Source of the DNA: Lachnospiraceae bacterium UBA3282
GTDB taxonomy: Bacteria; Bacillota; Clostridia; Lachnospirales; Lachnospiraceae
DNA: 37,351 nucleotides
Reading direction: 5' to 3'
Assembly (NCBI GenBank): GCA_002361735.1
Contig: DETS01000019.1
Location: forward strand, 1 to 37,351
Shown piece by piece: positions 1 to 6,707 of the stretch (its first letter is position 1; every line of letters starts with the position of its first letter). Position numbers and translations under genes: made by a program. The notes below the pieces were generated by a model, which made no database searches, had not been told where the DNA came from, and saw only the letters and a list, made by a program, of their open reading frames with translations.

Positions 1-112
1 ATCTCTCATACCTCTTTTTTATCATAGTATGTTCATCTTTCGTAAAAATATTACAAAATGTAATTTTTTCTTTAATTATAATTGTTCTGTTCTAAAAAAG
101 CAATCAAAACAT

Positions 113-131
113 TCTTAAGGTAATCGTAAGG
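113..131 (+). promoter_or_regulatory. Tandem direct repeat, candidate response-regulator site
   Basis: Two copies of the octamer TCKTAAGG (TCTTAAGG at 113-120 and TCGTAAGG at 124-131) lie 11 bp apart start to start, one helical turn, about 105 bp upstream of the ABC transporter. That spacing is typical of OmpR/PhoB-family regulators, which often control BcrA-type transporter operons. A weak -10-like TAATCC lies 17 bp after the repeat (149-154). No regulator gene is in the window. The repeat is seen directly; its role is inferred. Confidence 0.4.
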
Positions 132-235
132 CAGGCTTCATTTCCGCGTAATCCAAATTGCTTATCCTGTCTACAGCAAGGCAAACAGCATTAACTGCAA
201 AATAAAATTTACAGAAAAGGACGGTGTTTATTCCA

Positions 236-1156
236 ATGGCAGTGCAAAATCTCATCGAAACCCACAATCTCACCAAACGCTACGGCAAAGCCTTAAGCGT
301 CAACACCCTTAACATGCAGGTTCCGCCCGGCGCGGTTTACGGCTTCTTAGGGCCAAATGGCGCAGGTAAGTCCACCACCCTGAAAATGATCCTGGGATTG
401 GTCAGACCCACCGCAGGTACAATCACGCTCTTTGGCTCCCCCATGGATGAAAAAAACCGCATTTACCTTCTTGCGGATACGGGTTCCCTGATCGAATCCC
501 CCAGCTACTACGGGCATTTGAGCGGCGAGGAAAATCTGCACATCATCCAGACGCTAAAAGGCTGTTCTAAATCGGATGTGGACGAAGTGCTGAAAATCGT
601 CCGTCTGACGGATGCAAGGCACAAACTGGTCGGTCACTATTCCCTCGGAATGAAACAGCGTCTGGGACTCGCCGCCGCACTCCTCGGCTTCCCGAAGCTC
701 CTGATTCTGGATGAGCCCACAAACGGGCTTGATCCGGCAGGTATTCAGGAAATGCGCGAGCTGATCTGCAGTCTCCCCTCAGAATACGGTATTACCGTGG
801 TGGTTTCCTCTCATCTTTTGAGCGAAATTGACCAGATGGCGGATCATGTGGGCATCATCCGCAAAGGAGAGCTGGTCTATCAGGATACGCTGGAATCCCT
901 GCATTCCCACGCAAAGGAACAGCTTGCGCTTCGGGTCAGCAATGCAACCATCGCGGCGGACTTACTGCGGCAGGAAGGCATTGAAACGCAGCAGGAAGAA
1001 GGGTGGCTTTTGCTGCCCATGCTGGAAGATGCCCTGACTGCGAAACTCCTCCGAAACTTGATCGGACAAAATATCTCTCTGTATCGCATAGAGCAACGGG
1101 AAACCAGCCTTGAAGATATCTTCCTGACGCTGACGGGAAAGGAGAGCAGCTTATGA
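236..1156 (+). CDS. ABC transporter ATP-binding protein, BcrA/lantibiotic-immunity type
   Basis: This 306-residue ATPase powers an ABC-2 exporter thought to remove peptide antibiotics such as lantibiotics or bacitracin from the membrane. The N-terminal domain has Walker A GPNGAGKST, a signature region YSLGMKQRLGLA (SLGMKQ in place of LSGGQ, usual in this subfamily) and Walker B LLILDEPTNGLDP, followed by the switch histidine in SSHLLSE. The last 80 or so residues form the variable C-terminal extension seen in BcrA-like proteins. An in-frame GTG at 224 exists but is only 2 nt from the AAAAGGA ribosome binding site (215-221), so the ATG at 236 is preferred. Its stop overlaps the next start as ATGA, so the first permease is translationally coupled. 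The exact substrate cannot be read from sequence. Confidence 0.93.
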   Translation: MAVQNLIETHNLTKRYGKALSVNTLNMQVPPGAVYGFLGPNGAGKSTTLKMILGLVRPTAGTITLFGSPMDEKNRIYLLADTGSLIESPSYYGHLSGEENLHIIQTLKGCSKSDVDEVLKIVRLTDARHKLVGHYSLGMKQRLGLAAALLGFPKLLILDEPTNGLDPAGIQEMRELICSLPSEYGITVVVSSHLLSEIDQMADHVGIIRKGELVYQDTLESLHSHAKEQLALRVSNATIAADLLRQEGIETQQEEGWLLLPMLEDALTAKLLRNLIGQNISLYRIEQRETSLEDIFLTLTGKESSL

Positions 1157-1905
1157 AGACCTTACAGCTTGAATTTTACAAGATTAAACGAAGAAATGTG
1201 TGGCTATCCATGTTCGCCATGCTTGGCATACAGCTTTCATGGGGGTTGTGGGCAATGCGTGATCCCAAAGACTGGGAGCTTGCAAGCGGATGGATGTCCC
1301 TGCTTTACTCTTTGAGCGTTCTGGACGGCATGATGATGCCCACCATCATGTCACTGTTGGCTTCCCGTCTGGCTGACATCGAGCACAAGGGCAATACCTA
1401 CAAGCAGCTCAAAACGCTGCGCCCGTCCGCCAGCCTTTACCACGCAAAAGCACTCTGCGGCACGATCATCCTGATCGTCCTGCTGGCTGCACAGGCTGCC
1501 GTCTTCATCCTGTACGGCTATTTCCTGGGCTATGAGGGCAATCCTGATCCGAAGTATTATCTGTTATCCTATGGGTTAAAATTTGCCAGCTGCCTCTCCC
1601 TGTTTTTGTTACAGCTCTTGCTCTCCATGCTCTTTGCCAATCAGATGATTCCGTTAGTCATAGGGCTTGGCGGTTCCATGATCGCGCTGCTTGTGATGTT
1701 TGTCTCACATTATTCTTTCCTGCCCTGGGGCGGCATCCTCACCAGCACTCTGGTCGGGATGGACTGGGATCAAAAGACCCGGATCATCACCTATTTTTAT
1801 CGCGATTACTCGCCGACAGAAACAGTCGCCGTCATCTGTATCTTTGTTTGGGTTGTCGTATTCTACGCGGCTGGGCGGCTCCTTTTTACACGGCGGGAAG
1901 TGTAA
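1153..1905 (+). CDS. ABC-2 permease, first subunit (MutE/EpiE-like)
   Basis: This 250-residue hydrophobic protein has about six membrane segments and the ABC-2 permease layout of lantibiotic-immunity transporters: a short basic N-terminus (LEFYKIKRRNVW) before the first helix, a large cytoplasmic loop containing the KQLKTLRPS stretch, and a C-terminal helix ending in RREV. The start overlaps the ATPase stop by 4 nt (ATGA). With the next gene it would form the heterodimeric membrane part of the exporter. Assignment rests on topology, the KRR-W N-terminal pattern and gene order; the substrate is inferred from the family only. Confidence 0.85.
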   Translation: MKTLQLEFYKIKRRNVWLSMFAMLGIQLSWGLWAMRDPKDWELASGWMSLLYSLSVLDGMMMPTIMSLLASRLADIEHKGNTYKQLKTLRPSASLYHAKALCGTIILIVLLAAQAAVFILYGYFLGYEGNPDPKYYLLSYGLKFASCLSLFLLQLLLSMLFANQMIPLVIGLGGSMIALLVMFVSHYSFLPWGGILTSTLVGMDWDQKTRIITYFYRDYSPTETVAVICIFVWVVVFYAAGRLLFTRREV

Positions 1906-1942
1906 AAAGCTATGACAATATCAAACGAGGAGGATTATAACA

Positions 1943-2668
1943 ATGACTGCACTTCAAAAAACCATTACTGCAGAACGCATTAAATTAAGACGGAGCCCCG
2001 TCTGGCTGGCTTTCTTTAGTCTGCCTCTGATCTCCGCCTTCTTTGGTACAAACAATTATCGCATGAATCAGGGTATCCTAAAGAGCGAATGGTTCAGTCT
2101 CTGGACACAGCATTCCCTGTTTCTCTGTTTCTTTTTCATGCCTGCCCTGATCGGAACGTACTGTTCGTATCTGTGGCGGCTGGAACATCAGCGCAACAAC
2201 TGGAACTGTTTTTTGACAGCACCCGTATCACACTTTGCCCTCTATTTCGGCAAACTTTTTCAAGGCGTCCTGATGACGATCCTCGGCAACGCCTGGGTAT
2301 TTTTCCTATATTACGTGTGCGGAAAACTCTGCGGACTGACCACTCCCGTACCGAAAGCAGCCCTCTCATGGTTTCTCTACGGAACGCTCGGCGGCATCGT
2401 TGTCTGCGGTATCCAGCTTACGCTTTCCATGTTCATTCGTTCCTTTGCCATCCCCATCGGCATTGCGCTGGCGGGCGGCATCGGCGGCCTGCTCATCACC
2501 AACAAAGGGCTCGGCTGCTTTTATCCCTACTCGCTTTATCCGGTCGGCATGCGCGCCAACAACCCCAATATGGAGCTTCCCGTCGGGCAGTTTCTCTCCG
2601 GATGCATCGTCTACATCCTGTTGTGCTGCGCCATTTCCGTGTGGAAACTCAAGCGCGGGGAATCCTAA
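1943..2668 (+). CDS. ABC-2 permease, second subunit (MutG/EpiG-like)
   Basis: A 241-residue membrane protein with about six helices, the same basic N-terminal motif as the preceding permease (AERIKLRRSPVWLA) and a conserved loop with NNWNCFLTAPVSHFALYFGK. It is the third gene of the operon, 37 nt after the first permease, with a strong AGGAGG ribosome binding site at about 1928-1933. The protein ends naturally in WKLKRGES. Its final 300 nt are overlapped on the other strand by the 3' end of the ketopantoate-reductase-like gene, an arrangement unlikely to be ancestral. Confidence 0.85.
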   Translation: MTALQKTITAERIKLRRSPVWLAFFSLPLISAFFGTNNYRMNQGILKSEWFSLWTQHSLFLCFFFMPALIGTYCSYLWRLEHQRNNWNCFLTAPVSHFALYFGKLFQGVLMTILGNAWVFFLYYVCGKLCGLTTPVPKAALSWFLYGTLGGIVVCGIQLTLSMFIRSFAIPIGIALAGGIGGLLITNKGLGCFYPYSLYPVGMRANNPNMELPVGQFLSGCIVYILLCCAISVWKLKRGES

Positions 2669-3571
2669 TCGCGCCTTTCTCGCCACCATCTCATACATGG
2701 GGGTCGGTACACCGTACTGCGCCCCCATCCGCACCACCTCATAGATAAGACCGTCGATCTCGGAGGGCCTGTCCGCATAGATATCCCGCTGCATGGAAGT
2801 GCTTGCCTCAGGGTTCAGACTGTCTAAGATCTGCAGGTTGGTGGTGACGATATCCACGAGGAACGGCACGCCCATGGCCACCGCCAGCGCGTCGATCTCC
2901 CGCATCAGCTTCACAAAGGTGTCTCTGGGCTCGCCCGTTTCCTGCACTGCTCCCGCAGAAACATGATAGTAAAGACCGCAGGCCGCCATCGGCGACACAT
3001 AAGCGAACTTTTGCAGGGCGTCCCGCCTGATGTTCTCGGACAGCACTCCGTCTATGCCGCTCTCCTTCAAATCCTTTGCCACATCAAACAGGGCGGGACG
3101 CATTTCTGCCTCGTTCCGCACACCATACACAATGCGGAAGATATCGCCGCGCAGCAGGATCGTTCCCGGCTCCTTGATTTCTCCGGCTATGTAGATACAG
3201 CCGTCCGTCACCAGAAGATCGGGAAGCTGCTCCTGCATTCTGCCGCCTGTTCCATAAATATTAAGGATAGGAATGACAATCGTGTCACTTTTTGCCACGC
3301 GCCGGATGAAGGGAATGGTATCTTCCAGAGAATATCCCTTCACACACACAAAGATAACGTCCGGCTGCTCATCGTAATGCTCCATATCTGTCGCCTTGAT
3401 GGGGTGCACGGTGTAATTCCCCTTCCCCGTGGTCTCCATCTTAAGCCCTTCTTCCTGCATCTTTTTCAGATGTTCGCCTCTTGCGATCAGGGTCACATCC
3501 TTACCCGCCTGTGTCATATAAGCGCCAATGCTGCCGCCCGTACCGCCTGCGCCGATTACAAGATATTTCAT
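2366..3571 (-). CDS. Ketopantoate reductase-like protein (PanE/ApbA family) with antisense read-through tail
   Basis: An NADPH-dependent 2-dehydropantoate 2-reductase-like enzyme, cytosolic, acting in pantothenate/CoA synthesis or on a related 2-oxoacid. Seen: Rossmann glycine motif GAGGTGG at the N-terminus, the loop ILNIYGTG in the place of the substrate-binding Asn, a lysine helix ALQKFAYVSPMAACG, and the C-terminal SEIDGLIYEVVRMG with the conserved Glu. The family is usually about 300 residues. Here homology ends near MYEMVARKA (residue about 300, position about 2670), and the frame then continues about 100 codons as pure antisense of the permease gene. The start at 3571 (MKYLVIG) is chosen because the ATG at 3580 abuts the AGGAAAGG ribosome binding site. 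Many such paralogues are not true PanE, so the pathway is uncertain. Confidence 0.75.
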   Translation of the reverse strand: MKYLVIGAGGTGGSIGAYMTQAGKDVTLIARGEHLKKMQEEGLKMETTGKGNYTVHPIKATDMEHYDEQPDVIFVCVKGYSLEDTIPFIRRVAKSDTIVIPILNIYGTGGRMQEQLPDLLVTDGCIYIAGEIKEPGTILLRGDIFRIVYGVRNEAEMRPALFDVAKDLKESGIDGVLSENIRRDALQKFAYVSPMAACGLYYHVSAGAVQETGEPRDTFVKLMREIDALAVAMGVPFLVDIVTTNLQILDSLNPEASTSMQRDIYADRPSEIDGLIYEVVRMGAQYGVPTPMYEMVARKARLGFPALEFPHGNGAAQQDVDDASGEKLPDGKLHIGVVGAHADRIKRVGIKAAEPFVGDEQAADAARQRNADGDGKGTNEHGKRKLDTADNDAAERSVEKP

Positions 3572-3664
3572 ATCATTCATCCTTTCCTATTTCTTTCTTA
3601 TAAGCATATTCTATAGAAAATTGGTCACAATCACAAGCGAAGATTTTCTTCCGCAAAAGCCCTC

Positions 3665-3693
3665 TTGACACATCCCGCTTTTAGGTCCATAAT
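3665..3693 (+). promoter_or_regulatory. Sigma-A-like promoter of the antiporter operon
   Basis: A perfect -35 TTGACA (3665-3670), a 17-bp spacer and -10 CATAAT (3688-3693), 72 bp upstream of the first start codon. It lies in the divergent gap between the ketopantoate-reductase-like gene and the antiporter operon and is the only good promoter I see for the ten-gene cluster. Confidence 0.72.
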
Positions 3694-3765
3694 AGCATCG
3701 TTGTATAGACTGCTTTTTAATAGGAAGAAACTTTTCAGAGAATTACAGATGAGTGGGGTAAGCGG

Positions 3766-4227
3766 ATGTTTATACTGTTTTTTTTGGTCTGGGTTATCTT
3801 TAACGGTCAGTTGACCGCAGAAATTGCGGCCTTCGGCGTGGTCATCGCAGGCGTCATGTATCTCTTTTTATGCAAATTTTTAAACTACAGCCCGAAATAC
3901 GACCTTTTTTTTCTGAAGAAATCCCCTCTTTTGATTCAATATATGGTTACGCTTATTTTAGAAATTATCAAGGCAAATCTGACCGTTTTTCGCCTGATTT
4001 ACACGGCGGAATATGAGCTGGAGCCCGCCATTGTAAACTTTCAAACGGATTTACGCTCTACTTTCGCGCGGGTGCTCCTTGCCAATTCTATCACGCTGAC
4101 ACCGGGCACCATCACGGTCTCTCTCCGGGAAAACCGATACACGGTACACTGTCTTGACAAGGAGCTTGCGGAGGGCCTTGATTCCTCCGTGTTTGTAACA
4201 CTATTGAAAAAGATCGAGAAGGACTGA
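3766..4227 (+). CDS. mnhE: Mrp-type antiporter subunit E
   Basis: A 153-residue MnhE/MrpE family subunit of a multisubunit cation/proton antiporter in the cytoplasmic membrane. Two or three N-terminal helices (FLVWVIFNGQLTAEI and following) are followed by a cytoplasmic domain with the family hallmark ANSITLTPGTITVSL and a C-terminal ELAEGLDSSVFV. It is the first gene of the operon and 19 nt precede the F subunit. In Mrp complexes subunit E is needed for assembly and sits at the edge of the membrane arm. Family membership is clear; cation specificity is not visible. Confidence 0.9.
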   Translation: MFILFFLVWVIFNGQLTAEIAAFGVVIAGVMYLFLCKFLNYSPKYDLFFLKKSPLLIQYMVTLILEIIKANLTVFRLIYTAEYELEPAIVNFQTDLRSTFARVLLANSITLTPGTITVSLRENRYTVHCLDKELAEGLDSSVFVTLLKKIEKD

Positions 4228-4246
4228 TGTCCCTACGGAGGAAACA

Positions 4247-4567
4247 ATGGAACCTTATCACACACTCTACATTGCGTTATTACTGCTCTTTTCCTTCCTG
4301 CTGATCATTTGTCTGATCCGCGCCGTAAAGGGGCCCCGAGTAGCTGACCGCCTGATGGCAGTCAACATGATGGGCACCATGGTCATGGTCATGATCTCCA
4401 TACTGGCGCTTTTATTGAACGAGGGCTATCTGATAGATATCTGCCTGATCTACGCTATGATCAGTTTCCTTTCGGTGGTAGTCCTCTCCAAGGTCTACAT
4501 CGGCATTTATGAGGAGCGCATGCATAAAGAGAACGGGAAGGAGGATAATTCTCATGACAGCATTTGA
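4247..4567 (+). CDS. mnhF: Mrp-type antiporter subunit F
   Basis: A 106-residue protein with three membrane helices, of the MnhF/MrpF/PhaF family. The family motif RAVKGPRVADRLMAVN follows helix 1, and a conserved acidic residue lies in helix 3 (GYLIDICLIYAMISFL). The C-terminus is hydrophilic. The gene has an ACGGAGGAA ribosome binding site and overlaps the start of mnhG by 14 nt, indicating translational coupling. It is a small structural subunit of the antiporter module. Confidence 0.9.
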   Translation: MEPYHTLYIALLLLFSFLLIICLIRAVKGPRVADRLMAVNMMGTMVMVMISILALLLNEGYLIDICLIYAMISFLSVVVLSKVYIGIYEERMHKENGKEDNSHDSI

Positions 4568-4967
4568 ATGGATCCGCTTCCTGATTGGAAGCCTGTTTCT
4601 GCTAGTCGGCGTCGTTATCTTTCTGACAGAACTGTTCGGGGTGTTCCATTTTAAGTATGTCCTGAACCGGATGCACGCCGCCGCCATGGGAGATACGCTG
4701 GCGATCAGCGCCTGTCTGCTTGGTTTGATGATCTTCTCGGGGCTTAACTTTACCACCCTGAAGTTGTTTTTGATCATTGTGTTTTTATGGTTTGCATCCC
4801 CTGTCTCCTCTCATGTCCTGGCAAAACTGGAGACGGTAACCTGCGAAAATCTGCATGAGCACTGTGAAATTTATGAAGATATCAGCGGGCTGGAGCGGGA
4901 GCTTGCCGCAAGAACCGAGGATAAAATCGCTGAGACCGCGAAGGAAACGGAGGCGCCTGTATCATGA
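4554..4967 (+). CDS. mnhG: Mrp-type antiporter subunit G
   Basis: A 137-residue MnhG/MrpG family protein with three helices. The family core VLNRMHAAAMGDTLAISACL lies after helix 1 and PVSSHVLAK after helix 3. A charged tail of about 50 residues follows (NLHEHCEIYEDISGLERELA), longer than usual for the family. The start at 4554 (MTAFEWIRF) is chosen because an AAGGAGG site lies about 10 nt upstream; an earlier in-frame ATG at 4509 would add 15 non-conserved residues. It overlaps both neighbours (mnhF by 14 nt, the DUF4040 gene by 4 nt). Confidence 0.9.
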   Translation: MTAFEWIRFLIGSLFLLVGVVIFLTELFGVFHFKYVLNRMHAAAMGDTLAISACLLGLMIFSGLNFTTLKLFLIIVFLWFASPVSSHVLAKLETVTCENLHEHCEIYEDISGLERELAARTEDKIAETAKETEAPVS

Positions 4968-5254
4968 CAATTTTTCAGATTATTTTACTGGGACTCCTGA
5001 TCATCTGTGCAGTCTCCGTCAGCTTTTCCAAAAATCTCCTAAACTCCATATTGATCTACATGTCCTTCAGTCTGGTGATGTCCATGCTCTGGATCTGTCT
5101 GGAGTCTCCCGACCTGGCTATTACGGAAGCTGCCGTGGGCGCGGGGATCACCAGTGTGCTCTTTTTTGTGACCTTAAAAAAGATTCATGCGATCGAAGCC
5201 GTGAAAGAGGAGCAGAAATCGGAAGGAGAAACGGAGGAAATGACAAATGAGTAA
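4964..5254 (+). CDS. MbhD-like (DUF4040) antiporter subunit
   Basis: A 96-residue protein with three membrane helices. The core LESPDLAITEAAVGAGITSVLFFVTLKK is the MbhD/DUF4040 domain, which in classical Mrp systems is part of the C-terminus of MrpA and in archaeal membrane-bound hydrogenases is a separate subunit. Here it is separate, as in Mbh. The gene starts in an ATGA overlap with mnhG and overlaps the next gene by 8 nt. In Mrp and Mbh structures this region contributes to the ion path; the conserved Glu of AITEAAVGAG is present. Confidence 0.85.
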   Translation: MTIFQIILLGLLIICAVSVSFSKNLLNSILIYMSFSLVMSMLWICLESPDLAITEAAVGAGITSVLFFVTLKKIHAIEAVKEEQKSEGETEEMTNE

Positions 5255-6197
5255 GAAAAAGGCGCCTGAAGCCTATCAGAAGACCTTTGCCTTTCACTTT
5301 TTCAGATGGATCCGCGGAGAAAAAGATCCCTATCTCGGCGAAATAGAAATGCAACCCCAGGAAGAATATCATCTGAGCGAGGAGAGCATTCTCCGCCACG
5401 AAAAAGAACACGATGCCATCCTGGACAAGGTCTATGATACGAAGCACAATAAAGGGCTGCGGCTTTTTCACAGCCTTTATGAGATTACCAGCGTTTTGTT
5501 CTGCCTGTTTCTGATCGCCCTGCTCTTGGTGACGGTTTCCTATCTGCCTGCCGTCGGTACAGTGACCCGTCCGGTCAACAACGAAGTGTCGGCGCGCTAC
5601 ATCGAAAACGGACTGGAAGAAACAGGCGCCGTCAACATTGTTGCCGGCATGATCCTGGACTACAGAGCATTCGACACTTTGGGAGAATCCCATGTCCTGT
5701 TTGTCGCCACGATTACGGTGCTCATTCTGCTGCGCCTGAATAAGGGGCAGGAAGATAAGAACGACCGTATTTTTGAGCCGAAAAATGACGCGATCTTACA
5801 GCTTGTCGCGACTTTCCTGGTGCCGATCATCATGATCTTCGGCATTTACATCATCCTAAACGGGCATCTCGGTCCCGGCGGCGGTTTTTCCGGGGGTGCT
5901 GTGATCGGTGCGGGGTTGGTTCTTTATCTAAACGCATTCGGCTTTGCCAAAACAGAGCGGTTTTTTACGGAGAAAACCTATAAATGGGTATGCTTTTTCT
6001 CCCTCTCCTTTTACTGCCTGGCTAAGAGCTATTCCTTCTATACAGGCGCTAATCAGCTCCACAGCGTCATCCCGAAGGGGACGCCCGGCGCGATTCTTTC
6101 AAGCGGTCTGATCCTGCCCTTAAACATCGCCGTGGGGCTGGTCGTCGCCTGCACGATCTACGCCTTTTACGCTATGTTCCGCAAAGGAGGGTTCTAG
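5247..6197 (+). CDS. Fused MbhE-like and MnhB-like antiporter subunit
   Basis: A 316-residue membrane protein joining two modules usually found apart. After a hydrophilic 75-residue N-terminus, the MbhE-like part (helix at about 80-100, then VNIVAGMILDYRAFDTLGES) corresponds to the extreme C-terminus of MrpA. The second half (about 185-316) is an MnhB domain with the hallmark NGHLGPGGGFSGG between helices. The fusion lies exactly where the Mbh operon order (D, E, F) predicts. A structured intergenic element begins at the G of its TAG stop, before mnhC. The domains are clear; how the fusion affects assembly is unknown. Confidence 0.85.
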   Translation: MSKKKAPEAYQKTFAFHFFRWIRGEKDPYLGEIEMQPQEEYHLSEESILRHEKEHDAILDKVYDTKHNKGLRLFHSLYEITSVLFCLFLIALLLVTVSYLPAVGTVTRPVNNEVSARYIENGLEETGAVNIVAGMILDYRAFDTLGESHVLFVATITVLILLRLNKGQEDKNDRIFEPKNDAILQLVATFLVPIIMIFGIYIILNGHLGPGGGFSGGAVIGAGLVLYLNAFGFAKTERFFTEKTYKWVCFFSLSFYCLAKSYSFYTGANQLHSVIPKGTPGAILSSGLILPLNIAVGLVVACTIYAFYAMFRKGGF

Positions 6198-6317
6198 TGT
6201 GAAAAATCACACTGATGTGCTGATTTTTCACACGCAAATTTGTGCAGGAGCATCACAAATTTGATTGATGGCAGACGCAAATTTGATATTTGCGTCGCCC
6301 CGTCGCATAAATGCTCC
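6197..6317 (+). repeat. Structured intergenic element, copy 1 (three hairpins)
   Basis: Three successive hairpins fill the 135-bp gap before mnhC. Hairpin 1 is a perfect 13-bp stem, GTGTGAAAAATCA (6197-6209) with TGATTTTTCACAC (6221-6233), extended by CAC-tgat-GTG and one bulged C. Hairpin 2 is a perfect 10-bp stem, CAAATTTGTG (6235-6244) with CACAAATTTG (6254-6263). Hairpin 3 is a perfect 9-bp stem, GACGCAAAT (6274-6282) with ATTTGCGTC (6288-6296). GGAGCAT (6247-6253) and ATGCTCC (6311-6317) form an outer pair. No U-tract follows, so it is not an ordinary terminator. The same architecture recurs at 14513-14596 and hairpin 1 alone at 9773-9808. Its function is unknown. Confidence 0.8.
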
Positions 6318-6332
6318 GGAATCGAGGTTAAC

Positions 6333-6707
6333 ATGGGTCCAAATCTGCTTGCAAATTATGGGGAAGCGGTATCGGCGATTTTGTTCTGCATCGGCTTTAC
6401 CAATCTGCTTTTACAGACAAACTTAATCAAGAAAATCATCGGTCTGAATATCATGGACAGCGCGATTTATCTTTTTCTGGCGGAAAAAGGCTATATCGCC
6501 GGACGGGTCGCGCCTATCGTAGTTGACGGCGTGACAAGCACGGAAGCTTACATCAATCCGATTCCCAGCGGTCTTGTGCTGACGGGTATCGTCGTGTCCG
6601 TATCCGTGACTGCGCTCATGCTGTCTCTGACGATCCGCCTGTATACGCGTTATCACACGCTGGATCTGGACGAGATATCCATGCAGCTAAAGAAGGAGGG
6701 GCGTTAG
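6333..6707 (+). CDS. mnhC: Mrp-type antiporter subunit C (NuoK-like)
   Basis: A 124-residue MnhC/NuoK family subunit with three helices: an N-terminal helix (AVSAILFCIGFTNLLLQT), a second with the conserved motif LNIMDSAIYLFLAEKGY, and a third ending in LTIRLYTRYHTLDLDEI. The motif NPIPSGLVLTGIVVSVSVTA is typical of MnhC. The reading frame is open upstream to 6240, but that part lies in the hairpin element and is not conserved, so the ATG at 6333 with GAGGT about 5 nt upstream is preferred. It is directly followed by the first antiporter subunit without a gap. Confidence 0.9.
   Translation: MGPNLLANYGEAVSAILFCIGFTNLLLQTNLIKKIIGLNIMDSAIYLFLAEKGYIAGRVAPIVVDGVTSTEAYINPIPSGLVLTGIVVSVSVTALMLSLTIRLYTRYHTLDLDEISMQLKKEGR

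Noticed and set aside
2089..2748. 219-residue open frame overlapping the second permease
   Set aside because: Same strand, shifted frame, Arg/His-rich and without a ribosome binding site, while the permease frame has clear helices and an AGGAGG site.
6197..6296. Intrinsic terminator or CRISPR-like repeat
   Set aside because: The hairpins lack U-tracts and lie before a gene of the same operon; there are no regularly spaced identical repeats.
6240..6332. N-terminal extension of mnhC
   Set aside because: It would be translated from the hairpin element and ends exactly where family homology begins; the ATG at 6333 has its own ribosome binding site.
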